This document shows, one piece after another, positions 25,908 through 34,432 of a stretch of 64,000 bases of DNA. The notes beneath the pieces are model-generated. The model had not been told where the DNA came from. It saw only the letters and a list, made by a program, of their open reading frames with translations, and made no database searches. A program made the position numbers and the translations under genes. Source of the DNA: Zobellia laminariae (GTDB lineage Bacteria; Bacteroidota; Bacteroidia; Flavobacteriales; Flavobacteriaceae); the NCBI RefSeq assembly GCF_009725995.1, contig NZ_RCNS01000004.1, forward strand, positions 124,001-188,000, in the 5' to 3' direction. Within the stretch, counting starts at the first letter, position 1; each line of letters starts with the position of its first letter.

Positions 25908-27986
25908 TTAGCTTATCCCTTCCCCATTGCCAACACTGTCTTCATCTGGGTTTACAAAAACCAGTTTTCCGTCTGCGTTTTCAGTCATTAAAATCATGCC
26001 TTCACTTTCTACACCACGCAATGCTCTTGGAGCAAGGTTGATAAGAACGGTAACTTTTTTGCCAATCACTTCTTCAGGGGTGAAACTCTCTGCAATACCA
26101 GATACAATAGTACGTGTGTCCAAGCCAGTATCAACTTTTAATACTAGTAATTTCTTGGTCTTAGGCATTTTTTCGGCTTCCAAAATGGTGCCTACTCGCA
26201 TGTCTAGTTTTGTGAAATCATCAAAATTGATAGTATCTTTCTGTGGCATAAGTTCTTTGTTCTCGTTTTCGTTTGCCTTTTTTGTGGCTTCAAGTTTGTC
26301 TAACTGAGCTTGTATTTCGCTGTCTTCTATTTTTCTAAAGAGTAGCTCGCCCTTGTTAATTTTATGATTAGCAGGAAGCAATGTTTCTTTGGTAGAAACT
26401 TCTGCCCATGAGGTCTCAACTTCACCAGAGCCAATAGCTAATATATTTTTTAGTTTTTCAGCAGTAAACGGTAAAAATGGTTCGCTTAATACAGATAACG
26501 CTGTTGCAATCTGAAGGGCAACAAACATAATTGTCTTAACACGTTCTTCATCTTGTTTAACTACTTTCCACGGTTCTTCGTCTGCCAAATACTTATTACC
26601 CAGACGTGCTAAGCTCATAAGTTCTTGACCTGCTTCCCTAAAACGATACCGCTCTATAGAGCTAGAAATGGTTTCTGGGAATTTTTGAAGTGATTCTAAA
26701 GTCTCCTTATCTACCTGAGAGAATTCAAAAGGCGTAGGAACAATACCATCATAGTACTTATTGGTTAAGACCACTACGCGGTTTATAAAGTTTCCGAGTA
26801 TAGCAACCAGTTCGTTATTGTTTCTAGCTTGAAAATCTTTCCAAGTAAAATCATTATCCTTGGTTTCAGGAGCATTCGCAGTTAAGGTATACCTAAGTAC
26901 ATCTTGCATATCCGGGAATTCCTCTAAATATTCGTGCAACCACACCGCCCAGTTCTTTGAAGTAGAAAGTTTATTGCCTTCTAGGTTCAAGAACTCGTTA
27001 GCAGGGACGTTTTCGGGTAAAATATAATCGCCGTGCGCTTTTAAAATAGCTGGAAAGATAATACAGTGAAAAACAATATTATCCTTTCCTATAAAGTGTA
27101 CTAGCTTGGTATTTTCATCTTTCCAGTAAGGCTCCCAGTCTTTACCTTCACGCGCTGCCCATTCTTTTGTAGACGAAATATAACCAATAGGCGCATCAAA
27201 CCAAACATATAGCACCTTTCCTTCACCACCTTCTACAGGCACAGGAATACCCCAGTCTAAATCTCTAGTTACAGCTCGTGGTTTTAATCCATCGTCAATC
27301 CAACTTTTACATTGACCGTAAACGTTGGGTTTCCAATCAGATTTATGACCTTCTAATATCCATTCCTTTAGAAAATCTTCATATCTGTCCAAAGGTAAAA
27401 ACCAATGCTTGGTTTCTTTGGTAGTTGGAACCGTGCCGGTAATTGTAGATTTTGGATTGATGAGGTCCGTTGCGTTTAAGGTTGAACCACAATTTTCACA
27501 TTGATCGCCATATGCTTCTTCATATCCGCATTTTGGGCAAGTACCAACTACAAAACGGTCGGCCAAAAATTGTTTCGCTTCGTCATCATACAATTGTGCC
27601 GTAGTTTCTTCAATAAAATCGCCTTGCTCATAAAGCTTCACAAAAAAATCAGAAGCTGTTTTATGATGAATTTTCCTAGATGTTCTAGAGTAATTGTTAA
27701 AAGTGATACCGAAATCCTTGAACGATTTACGAATGATTCCGTCGTATTTATCAATAACCTCTTGAGGAGTAATACCCTCTTTCTTAGCTTTCATTGAGAT
27801 AGCTACACCATGCTCATCGCTTCCGCATACAAAAGCAACATCATTGCCAGTTAAGCGTAAGTAACGTGCGTAAATATCTGCGGGCACATAAACACCGGCC
27901 AAATGACCAATGTGTATTGGGCCATTGGTGTAAGGCAACGCGGCTGTAATGGTATATCTTTCTGGGTGTTTTAGCTTCTCGGCCAT
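25908..27986 (-). CDS. metG: Methionyl-tRNA synthetase
   Basis: Charges tRNA-Met with methionine. The catalytic domain has the HIGH motif as HIGHLAG (about residues 24-30), the zinc knuckle CPKC...CENC (about 150-170), the KMSKS loop as KLSTSKNW, the anticodon-binding helical domain, and a C-terminal EMAP/Trbp111 tRNA-binding domain (about 590-690, [24 protein letters not shown]). The start is put at the ATG at 27986, giving [14 protein letters not shown]; a TTG at 28007 would add seven unlikely residues. 692 residues is normal for the long dimeric form. Confidence 0.97.
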   Translation of the reverse strand: MAEKLKHPERYTITAALPYTNGPIHIGHLAGVYVPADIYARYLRLTGNDVAFVCGSDEHGVAISMKAKKEGITPQEVIDKYDGIIRKSFKDFGITFNNYSRTSRKIHHKTASDFFVKLYEQGDFIEETTAQLYDDEAKQFLADRFVVGTCPKCGYEEAYGDQCENCGSTLNATDLINPKSTITGTVPTTKETKHWFLPLDRYEDFLKEWILEGHKSDWKPNVYGQCKSWIDDGLKPRAVTRDLDWGIPVPVEGGEGKVLYVWFDAPIGYISSTKEWAAREGKDWEPYWKDENTKLVHFIGKDNIVFHCIIFPAILKAHGDYILPENVPANEFLNLEGNKLSTSKNWAVWLHEYLEEFPDMQDVLRYTLTANAPETKDNDFTWKDFQARNNNELVAILGNFINRVVVLTNKYYDGIVPTPFEFSQVDKETLESLQKFPETISSSIERYRFREAGQELMSLARLGNKYLADEEPWKVVKQDEERVKTIMFVALQIATALSVLSEPFLPFTAEKLKNILAIGSGEVETSWAEVSTKETLLPANHKINKGELLFRKIEDSEIQAQLDKLEATKKANENENKELMPQKDTINFDDFTKLDMRVGTILEAEKMPKTKKLLVLKVDTGLDTRTIVSGIAESFTPEEVIGKKVTVLINLAPRALRGVESEGMILMTENADGKLVFVNPDEDSVGNGEGIS

Positions 27987-28190
27987 TGATTTCGAATTAG
28001 GGTGCAAAAGTACTGATTTTGCACTGCATTACACAAGAGGATTTGTTAGCTAACAAATGAAAGTTAAAAGAATGATTTTTAATTAAATAGGTAGAGGTCC
28101 TGCAGTTCAACGGAGATGTATACGAATTTGGTAATGGTACAGTTTTATATAAGAGTCCCTTATTTAACCATTAACTTAAACACATAAACC

Positions 28191-28367
28191 ATGAGTACAG
28201 GAAACCCAAACAAATTTAAAATTTTAGAAGATATCAAAGAAGGCGTGGAAGCGGTAACAAATAGTCAAGAAAAAGAAGATGTAGCCCGACTTTATAAAAA
28301 TAAAGGTTCTCGTGTCTCAAAAGAACTATCGTTCAAGACTAAAAATGATAAGTCTAAATGGAGTTAA
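28191..28367 (+). CDS. Small 58-residue charged protein of unknown function
   Basis: The ATG at 28191, preceded by an A-rich sequence typical of flavobacterial starts, opens a 58-codon frame ending in TAA. The product (MSTGNPNKFKILEDIKEGVE to KTKNDKSKWS) is hydrophilic, rich in Lys, Glu and Ser, probably partly helical, with no signal peptide or Cys. Coding support: a stand-alone gene with a leader and a strong terminator 44 bases after its stop, and no competing frame. I do not recognise the family. Confidence 0.6.
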   Translation: MSTGNPNKFKILEDIKEGVEAVTNSQEKEDVARLYKNKGSRVSKELSFKTKNDKSKWS

Positions 28368-28410
28368 TAGTAGGCAAAGTCTTTTCTTAAGATAAGACGA
28401 AAAGTAATTA

Positions 28411-28452
28411 AAAAACCTTCACTAATGGTCATCCACTAGTGAAGGTTTTTTT
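28411..28452. terminator. Bidirectional terminator between the 58-residue gene and the DUF1501 gene
   Basis: A 14-bp perfect stem (AAAAACCTTCACTA 28411-28424 with TAGTGAAGGTTTTT 28437-28450) with a 12-base loop and T tracts on both strands serves the converging genes. Confidence 0.9.
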
Positions 28453-28472
28453 ATGAAGTGAATCTAGTAAGG

Positions 28473-30185
28473 TTATGCGACCATTACAGATTTACTCATT
28501 TTATGTTGCTGCACTTGAATGCGATAAATATATTTTCCCGCAGCCAAATGACCAGGAATGTTTTCCTTAATATTAATCTCGTTCACACCTTCGGACATTA
28601 TAGCGTTACTGATTGTACCAACTTTTTGTCCTATAATATTAAAAAGCTGAATATCTACATGGGCCGTTACTGGCATTTCTAAGTATATATGTGGTGAGTT
28701 GTCCGTTGGGTAGAACGGTTTATGAACAATAGAGTTCAGTTGTTCGCTATTTGGTACTACAGGCTTATCGGTCAATCCGCCATTTTCTGACGTAGGTATT
28801 GTTGGTTCTCCATCGCTATAAACAACGTCAGGGAAATCAGTACCACTACAGTTAAACCCAAGATTTACCGGAGCGTACGTATGTCCTAATAAATGTTGCT
28901 CTACTAGAGGTATGGGTACACAAAGCCATTCTGCCAAAACGGTGGCATATAAATCTCTAAAATCCATCGTGTATTCTAGGTTTCCTCTGCCGTCAGGATT
29001 ATCAAGTGTAGGATGTTCGCCTACAAAAGCACTGCCCTGCAAACCAGGTCCGAAAAATAGAGTAGGAGCAGCTTTACCATGATCCGTACCGTTAGAACCA
29101 TTCTCAAAAATACGTCTCCCGAACTCGGAAAACGTCATACTAAGTACATTGTCATCTTGTTCCGTATATGCTAAATCCTCATAGAAATTATCAATAGCAA
29201 TAGAAAGGTTGCTCATTAAACGCTCATGCGCCAAAGGCTGGTTACCATGTGTGTCAAAACCACCCATAGAAATCATATAAACCTTAGTTCCTAAATTTCC
29301 TTTTATTAATCGGGCCAACAACGCCAATTGTTTAGCAAAACTATTTTCTTGGTATTCTACTTGATTTGACCCACGTGACCATGCCTCGTGAATTACTCCT
29401 GAATATTCATATGTGGTATTGGCAACTCCTCTTAAGAATTGCAATTGGTCACCATACATACAATCATTGAATAATTCTTGTTCAAGACCGTAACGCACAC
29501 CAGACTCTGCTATTTCTTCTAGTTGTTCCACATTTGAGGTTACAAATGCGTAATTGGTTTCATCTCCTTGAAAAACCAAACTTCCAAACTGACCAATTTG
29601 AATGGCAGCCGGAGCAGGTGGGGGAGATACGAGATAATCTGGGTAACACTCTTCAAAATGCCTTCCCATCCAACCTGTGTTGAGACCGCTGAAACCAGTT
29701 GAGGTTAAATCGGTATTAGCAAAAACATCGGATCCTGTAAAATGCGAGAGACTTTGGCCTTCGTAACCTACACCATGAACAGCTTTAAATTGACCTTCGC
29801 CCCACATGGGTTGCAGAGACTTCATATAAGAAGGTATACCAAACTCATCGGTAAGTTTTAAAACTTTACTTTCTGGAATATATATATTAGGTCGTGCCTT
29901 GGCGTATGAATCGTATTGTTCAATAGGAATAACAGTACTAAGTCCGTCATTACCACCCGAAAGTCGAATTAATATTAAAATTTTATCCGTTTCCGAATTG
30001 GCTATTGCCGCTGTTAAGGGCGATGGTGCAGAAGCGGTAAGCATATTACTGCCTAGCATCATTGAGCCAGAACCGGCAATTCCTAAAGCCTGTAAAAATG
30101 AGCGTCTGCTCCAAGATTTATGTTCTTGATCGTGGCCATCATGTTCTAGGCCTTTATGGGGATCTGTGTGGTGAGTATCGCACAT
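28473..30185 (-). CDS. DUF1501 protein with Tat signal and C-terminal type IX sorting domain
   Basis: The 570-residue exported protein begins with a His/Asp-rich leader and a twin-arginine signal (WSRRSFLQ, Arg27-Arg28, then a hydrophobic stretch to about residue 55). The DUF1501 domain follows (about 65-440, LIRLSGGNDGLSTVIPI, SMGGFDTHGNQ, MTFSEFGRRIFENGSNGTDHGKA), related to the alkaline phosphatase/sulfatase fold. The last 80 residues look like a type A type IX secretion sorting domain (VDIQLFNIIGQKVGTI, LAAGKYIYRIQVQQHKMSKSVMVA). It lies 10 bases after the DUF1800 gene, its usual partner. The biochemical role of the pair is unknown; surface display is inferred from the tail. Confidence 0.9.
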   Translation of the reverse strand: MCDTHHTDPHKGLEHDGHDQEHKSWSRRSFLQALGIAGSGSMMLGSNMLTASAPSPLTAAIANSETDKILILIRLSGGNDGLSTVIPIEQYDSYAKARPNIYIPESKVLKLTDEFGIPSYMKSLQPMWGEGQFKAVHGVGYEGQSLSHFTGSDVFANTDLTSTGFSGLNTGWMGRHFEECYPDYLVSPPPAPAAIQIGQFGSLVFQGDETNYAFVTSNVEQLEEIAESGVRYGLEQELFNDCMYGDQLQFLRGVANTTYEYSGVIHEAWSRGSNQVEYQENSFAKQLALLARLIKGNLGTKVYMISMGGFDTHGNQPLAHERLMSNLSIAIDNFYEDLAYTEQDDNVLSMTFSEFGRRIFENGSNGTDHGKAAPTLFFGPGLQGSAFVGEHPTLDNPDGRGNLEYTMDFRDLYATVLAEWLCVPIPLVEQHLLGHTYAPVNLGFNCSGTDFPDVVYSDGEPTIPTSENGGLTDKPVVPNSEQLNSIVHKPFYPTDNSPHIYLEMPVTAHVDIQLFNIIGQKVGTISNAIMSEGVNEINIKENIPGHLAAGKYIYRIQVQQHKMSKSVMVA

Positions 30186-30195
30186 AGTAGTAGGT

Positions 30196-31689
30196 TTACT
30201 TTAGTTGAAATTCGGGTTGTCTGGCTAAATATTGTAAGAGTAGATATACTTGGGTAGGGCCTTCCATGGAGGTTTGCAAAGACCAACTTGGGGTTGAGCC
30301 GCCTTCATAGTATTGTTCTTGAACGTCACTTCTAAAAATGACATATGCCTTGTTGTATTCTGAATCGTTAAGTAAACCTTTGGGTAAAATAAAATCAATG
30401 ATTGCTCTTGCGATTACATCAGGATTACTTGCATTACCTTCATTCACGCTAACGAGGGATAGGCCAAAGGCTCTAAACTGCTCATCATCTGAATTAAAGA
30501 ATTCTTCCATGATAGTTTCTATGGTCAACCACCGGCCAATCATAAAGTTGGTATTGATCCAAGAACGGTTTCGTTGCCAACCCGCCACATCAAATGGGTC
30601 AAACATGCGCTGACTAAGAAGTCCGCTGTAATTTATCAGACTGGCTAAAACGGTATCGTCATAACTAAAACTACTTTCTTTGAGTATATTAAAATAGAAG
30701 TCATAAGGACTCTTGATGATCACGCCAATGGCTTCGTCATCAAAGAAATGTTGACTTTTAAATAATTGTGAAAGCACTGGGGCAATTTCAAAATCGTTGG
30801 CAATGAACGTATCTGCCATGCCAGAAATTATAACTTGTGCGTTACCCGCATTATCGTTAGAATCTGGATGTACAAAAAACTCGTATAATTTTTTGCAGAT
30901 AAAACCTGCTATTTCCGCTGGTCGTTGTTCAAATAGAATATTGATAACATCGTCATAACCCCAGTTTCCTGTTTGGCCTAGAATGGTCTTACTATCCGTA
31001 TCATGCTTTTCAGGGTCAAAAGTTACTTGCTCGCAACCTAATTCGCCCCGCTCAACATAACCGGAAAGAGCACGTGCCGTTTCTACAATATCTTCTTCCG
31101 TATAATTATTACCCTCACCTAAGGTAAAAAGTTCATAAAGTTCTCTTGCATAGTTTTCGTTGGGATTGTGTCCATTATTATAAACTCCATCTAGGTAATA
31201 TAACATGGCATCTGTAATCCCAATTTCACTTGTAAATGTTTTAAAATTGCCTAGCGAATTGCGCTGTAGACAATTAACGTAACTGTAAAGAAATGGAGTA
31301 CACTGGTATATATCCAGTTCTGTAACAAAATGATTGCTCCAGAAAAAGCTCATGCGATCGCGAAGGGTGTTATTCAGCATACTTTCAGCGTATGCTAAAC
31401 TAAAGTCGTCTTCTTGTTTTCGCTTTAACTGACCTCTTAAGGTACTATCTTCAGGGTAATTGCTGTTGTTCCAATCTGCCCATTCGGGCTTGGGTATAGT
31501 TGGAGCACTAGCAGCTTGAGACATTATTGCATTTACAATGGTCTCTGCAGTAGAACCCACAGCTTGGTCAATAGTTTGGACCGAAGCGCTAAATCCAAGT
31601 CTTCTATACAGATGAGCCGCCCTGTTTCTGTCTAAGGGAGTAGTATACGGTGCCAAAGGCGCCGTATTACAGTTAACAAAATATTCCAT
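30196..31689 (-). CDS. DUF1800 family protein
   Basis: The 497-residue DUF1800 protein is recognised from LDRNRAAHLYRRLGFSAS near the N-terminus, DRMSFFWSNHFV, NPNENYARELYELFTLGEGNNYTEEDIVETARALSGY, FDPEKHDTDSKTILGQTGN and ICKKLYEFFVHP. No clear signal peptide is visible. It starts the operon with the DUF1501 gene 10 bases downstream; this pairing is widespread in Bacteroidetes and Planctomycetes, and the family's function is unknown. It is divergent from the YraN-type gene across a 195-base gap. Confidence 0.92.
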   Translation of the reverse strand: MEYFVNCNTAPLAPYTTPLDRNRAAHLYRRLGFSASVQTIDQAVGSTAETIVNAIMSQAASAPTIPKPEWADWNNSNYPEDSTLRGQLKRKQEDDFSLAYAESMLNNTLRDRMSFFWSNHFVTELDIYQCTPFLYSYVNCLQRNSLGNFKTFTSEIGITDAMLYYLDGVYNNGHNPNENYARELYELFTLGEGNNYTEEDIVETARALSGYVERGELGCEQVTFDPEKHDTDSKTILGQTGNWGYDDVINILFEQRPAEIAGFICKKLYEFFVHPDSNDNAGNAQVIISGMADTFIANDFEIAPVLSQLFKSQHFFDDEAIGVIIKSPYDFYFNILKESSFSYDDTVLASLINYSGLLSQRMFDPFDVAGWQRNRSWINTNFMIGRWLTIETIMEEFFNSDDEQFRAFGLSLVSVNEGNASNPDVIARAIIDFILPKGLLNDSEYNKAYVIFRSDVQEQYYEGGSTPSWSLQTSMEGPTQVYLLLQYLARQPEFQLK

Positions 31690-31884
31690 AATTTTCGTAG
31701 GCTTTAAAGAACAGTTTCATGTGTTTGGGGCTAGTTCTTAACGCACAAAGATTTTGGATAGTATGTGTTTTCTGGTATTTTCGACATACTGTAAAATGAT
31801 TTACGGCTGCAATTCAATTATTGATGTCGTTTTACACGCTTTTTCGATGAATTACACGTTTTATTAAGACTTAGATGAATTTAT

Positions 31885-32244
31885 ATGGGGAAACACAATG
31901 AATTTGGCAAAGAAGGGGAGAAGCTGGCAGCCGATTTTTTGCTTGAGAAGGGATATGAAATTCTTGATAAAAACTACCGCTATTTAAAAGCCGAAATAGA
32001 TATCATAGCCCAAAAGGAGGATGTGTTGATTATTGTAGAAGTCCGTGCCCGTAGTAATGATCAAATTATACCTATAGCAGAAACGATAACACCTAAAAAA
32101 ATTAAGCTTTTAGTTACCGCTGCAGATTACTACATTACTGACAATGACCTAGATGTAGATGTTCGTTTTGATGTAATTACCATTTTAAAGAACCCTAAAA
32201 TCTTCAAAATAGAGCATTTAGAAAGTGCTTTTTATCATTTTTAG
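31885..32244 (+). CDS. YraN/UPF0102 family endonuclease-like protein
   Basis: The 119-residue protein is recognised from GKEGEKLAADFLLEKGYEILDKNYRYLKAEIDIIAQKEDVLIIVEVRARS, a restriction-endonuclease-like fold with the Asp and the Glu-x-Arg of the putative active site in place (usual ExK is ExR here). Family function is unsettled, with a suspected role in DNA or Holliday-junction processing. The length is normal. It is divergent from DUF1800 and followed by the ACT-like gene, which has its own promoter. Confidence 0.92.
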   Translation: MGKHNEFGKEGEKLAADFLLEKGYEILDKNYRYLKAEIDIIAQKEDVLIIVEVRARSNDQIIPIAETITPKKIKLLVTAADYYITDNDLDVDVRFDVITILKNPKIFKIEHLESAFYHF

Positions 32245-32337
32245 TCTTTTTTGAAACTAGTGCTTCCTTGAATAATGCCCGTCTTTACGGTGATTATGGA
32301 CGGTCCGAAAATTTTGGTAAAGAACATTACAACACAA

Positions 32338-32369
32338 TTTGTTTTATTTATAACAATATGTTATTTTTG
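32338..32369 (+). promoter_or_regulatory. Promoter of the ACT-like protein gene
   Basis: TTTG (32338-32341), 20 bases, then TATTTTTG (32362-32369) is an exact Bacteroidetes promoter 26 bases before the ATG at 32395. It lies inside the longer upstream frame, which argues that the upstream start at 32275 is wrong. Confidence 0.75.
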
Positions 32370-32394
32370 TCCAGCAACCAATACTTGTGAACCC

Positions 32395-33054
32395 ATGAAA
32401 ACGATTTCTTCCGTAGTCGAACAGTACATTAAAAAGAAGCCTTTCTTGCAAAGTGCACTAGCACAGGGCATTATTAACTTGACATCACTTTCTAGGATTG
32501 TAAAACCTGAAATTGAGAACGAATTAGGAAAAGACATTCGCAACGGAGCAATTGTAATGGCTTTAAAGCGTCTTTCAGATGATTTAGAATTCAGGGCTAC
32601 CCACAAAATTATTAAAGTTTTAAAGAATATAGGTGAGATTACGGTGCGCTCATCACTCACTGATTTTACGTTTTTGGTTTCTGAATCCATTCTTGAAAAC
32701 CAGAGCCAATTATTGGAGGAAGTAAATAAGAACAAAGATGTTTTTTATACTTCTTCTCGTGGCGTAAATGAATTGAATATAGTAGTAAGTAATAGCTTAG
32801 ATGGTACGGTAGAAGATCTTTTCAAAAATGAGAAGTGTACGCAAAAGGCTGTGAACTTATCTTCTATTACCGTGAAACTTCCTGCGGAAAACGTATCCGT
32901 TCCTGGAATTTATTACTTCATATTCCAGCGTTTAGCTTGGGAAGGGATTGTACTTTACGAGGTAATTTCTACAACCAATGAGTTTACCATCCTAGTTGAT
33001 GATAAGCAAGTAGATGTAGCTTTCAAGACTATAAAAGATTTGAAAATGCTTTAA
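32395..33054 (+). CDS. ACT-domain-like protein, sometimes annotated as aspartate kinase
   Basis: The 219-residue cytosolic protein has a helical N-terminal half (FLQSALAQGIINLTSLSRIVKPEIENELGKDIRNGAIVMALKRLSDDLEF) and a C-terminal half with two ACT-like segments (ELNIVVSNSLDGTVEDLF and AENVSVPGIYYFIFQRLAWEGIVLYEVISTTNEFTILVDDKQVDVAFKTIKDL). It lacks the kinase domain of aspartate kinase, so that label, common in related genomes, describes only the regulatory-type domain. ACT domains usually bind amino acids. The ligand and partner are unknown. The start is chosen by the promoter position; a frame from 32275 would add 40 unlikely residues. Confidence 0.75.
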   Translation: MKTISSVVEQYIKKKPFLQSALAQGIINLTSLSRIVKPEIENELGKDIRNGAIVMALKRLSDDLEFRATHKIIKVLKNIGEITVRSSLTDFTFLVSESILENQSQLLEEVNKNKDVFYTSSRGVNELNIVVSNSLDGTVEDLFKNEKCTQKAVNLSSITVKLPAENVSVPGIYYFIFQRLAWEGIVLYEVISTTNEFTILVDDKQVDVAFKTIKDLKML

Positions 33055-33058
33055 GAGG

Positions 33059-34378
33059 TTACTTTTTTAGTAACTCTATTACTCCCTTATCGCTTTCTGG
33101 TTTAGCTATAATACGCTTATCGGAATCTAAAAGGAAATAAGTTGGCGTTGAACGAATATCGTATAATCTAGCATACTTACTTTCCCATCTTCCTAAAGCA
33201 ATAGCATGTTCAAAAGCAGGTAGCTTGGCAGATTCTGGCACCCATGTGTCCGTATTGTCTTCTAGACCTACTGCAATGACCTTTACATTTGGATACTTTT
33301 TCAATTCTTTATGAAGCTCGGGAAGTTCCTTTAGGCAATGAGAACACGTACTGCTCCAGAAAACAAGGAGATAGTTATCTGCACCTTCCATAGCACTCAA
33401 TTTTTTCTGAACATCAGCAGCTGTCCATTCTAGTTCTGGTGCTTTTGCACCAATACGTAAACGATGCTGAGATGCTAATTCTTGAGCTTTGTTCGGGTCG
33501 CTAGAGGCAGTGGCAAGAGATTTTAAATAGGTATCGTAAATGAAATCTGTGGTTTCGTTTAGTCCACCGTTAGTACTCATTTTCCATAAGCTATAAAACA
33601 CATCAAATTTATAAGCATCTGCTACCGGGGCTAGTTTGGTGTTTACCTTCTTAATATTAGCTTGAATTGCCTTTTCCGTTTCGGTAGAGGATAGTTGCTC
33701 GGCTGGTAAAGCGGTAAAAACGTAATTCTTCAACTTATCAGTTAAAAAATCAGAAGCCTGCAAAACTTGGTTATCAACCTTTAAGTGGTCAAAATAATGT
33801 TCTTTTTTATGGGCGATGTACTCTTGAACAGATTCAAAATTCGTTGGAATATAAGGTCTGTTTGCTAGAATGAAGTTTTCTACCATCAAACCTTTCGCTT
33901 GCTCTTCATAAGCTTCTTGGATAGTTCTCAATTGGCTAGTACATTCTTTAAATTCCCTTTTGTCTGACTGGCCTTCTATATAAAAATTAACCAATTGCTC
34001 TATAGAAGAACCTATGCTCTGAAAATAAGAAGACATAATCTTATTTTCCTTTGATGAGGTAAAGGAAACGCCTTGTGTAGTATCAAAAGCTAGTTCAACA
34101 TTCTCTTTGCCATTGTATATAACATCAAAATAAAACTCATCTTGAGGAACGGCATATACCAAACGGTACATACCTGTTTTAGCATTCTCAGGTATTTGCA
34201 GTGTAAACTTTCCGTCCTTAATGGTGGTGTTTGCAATGAAAGACTGCGAACCGGCCTTTAATCTATAGGCAAGTAAATACTTGTAATCTTTGGCAGGTGT
34301 AAATGTTCCTGAAATGGTATGTTGGGCTTGTGCACAAAAAGCAAAAAGCAACGTGAATACAAAAAGATATTTCTTCAT
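33059..34378 (-). CDS. Exported thioredoxin-like (TlpA/ResA-type) protein
   Basis: The 439-residue protein has a signal peptide (MKKYLFVFTLLFAFCAQAQ), an N-terminal beta-rich domain like the DUF4369 region of flavobacterial TlpA proteins (about 20-110), a helical middle region, and a C-terminal thioredoxin fold (about 310-439) with redox motif CSHC in FWSSTCSHCLKELPEL and a cis-Pro in RSTPTYFLLD. It should act in the periplasm as a thiol-disulfide oxidoreductase. The ATG at 34378 gives a standard signal peptide. It is the last of three exported genes in a row on this strand; the gap to the upstream gene is 54 bases. Confidence 0.9.
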   Translation of the reverse strand: MKKYLFVFTLLFAFCAQAQHTISGTFTPAKDYKYLLAYRLKAGSQSFIANTTIKDGKFTLQIPENAKTGMYRLVYAVPQDEFYFDVIYNGKENVELAFDTTQGVSFTSSKENKIMSSYFQSIGSSIEQLVNFYIEGQSDKREFKECTSQLRTIQEAYEEQAKGLMVENFILANRPYIPTNFESVQEYIAHKKEHYFDHLKVDNQVLQASDFLTDKLKNYVFTALPAEQLSSTETEKAIQANIKKVNTKLAPVADAYKFDVFYSLWKMSTNGGLNETTDFIYDTYLKSLATASSDPNKAQELASQHRLRIGAKAPELEWTAADVQKKLSAMEGADNYLLVFWSSTCSHCLKELPELHKELKKYPNVKVIAVGLEDNTDTWVPESAKLPAFEHAIALGRWESKYARLYDIRSTPTYFLLDSDKRIIAKPESDKGVIELLKK

Positions 34379-34432
34379 AATATAAATGCTCCAAAAATAA
34401 TACCACAAAAGTATTAGTTTTGGAGCGATACC

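Noticed and set aside
32275..32394. Longer start for the ACT-like protein
   Set aside because: An exact TTTG-N20-TATTTTTG promoter lies inside this stretch, so the message should begin after it.
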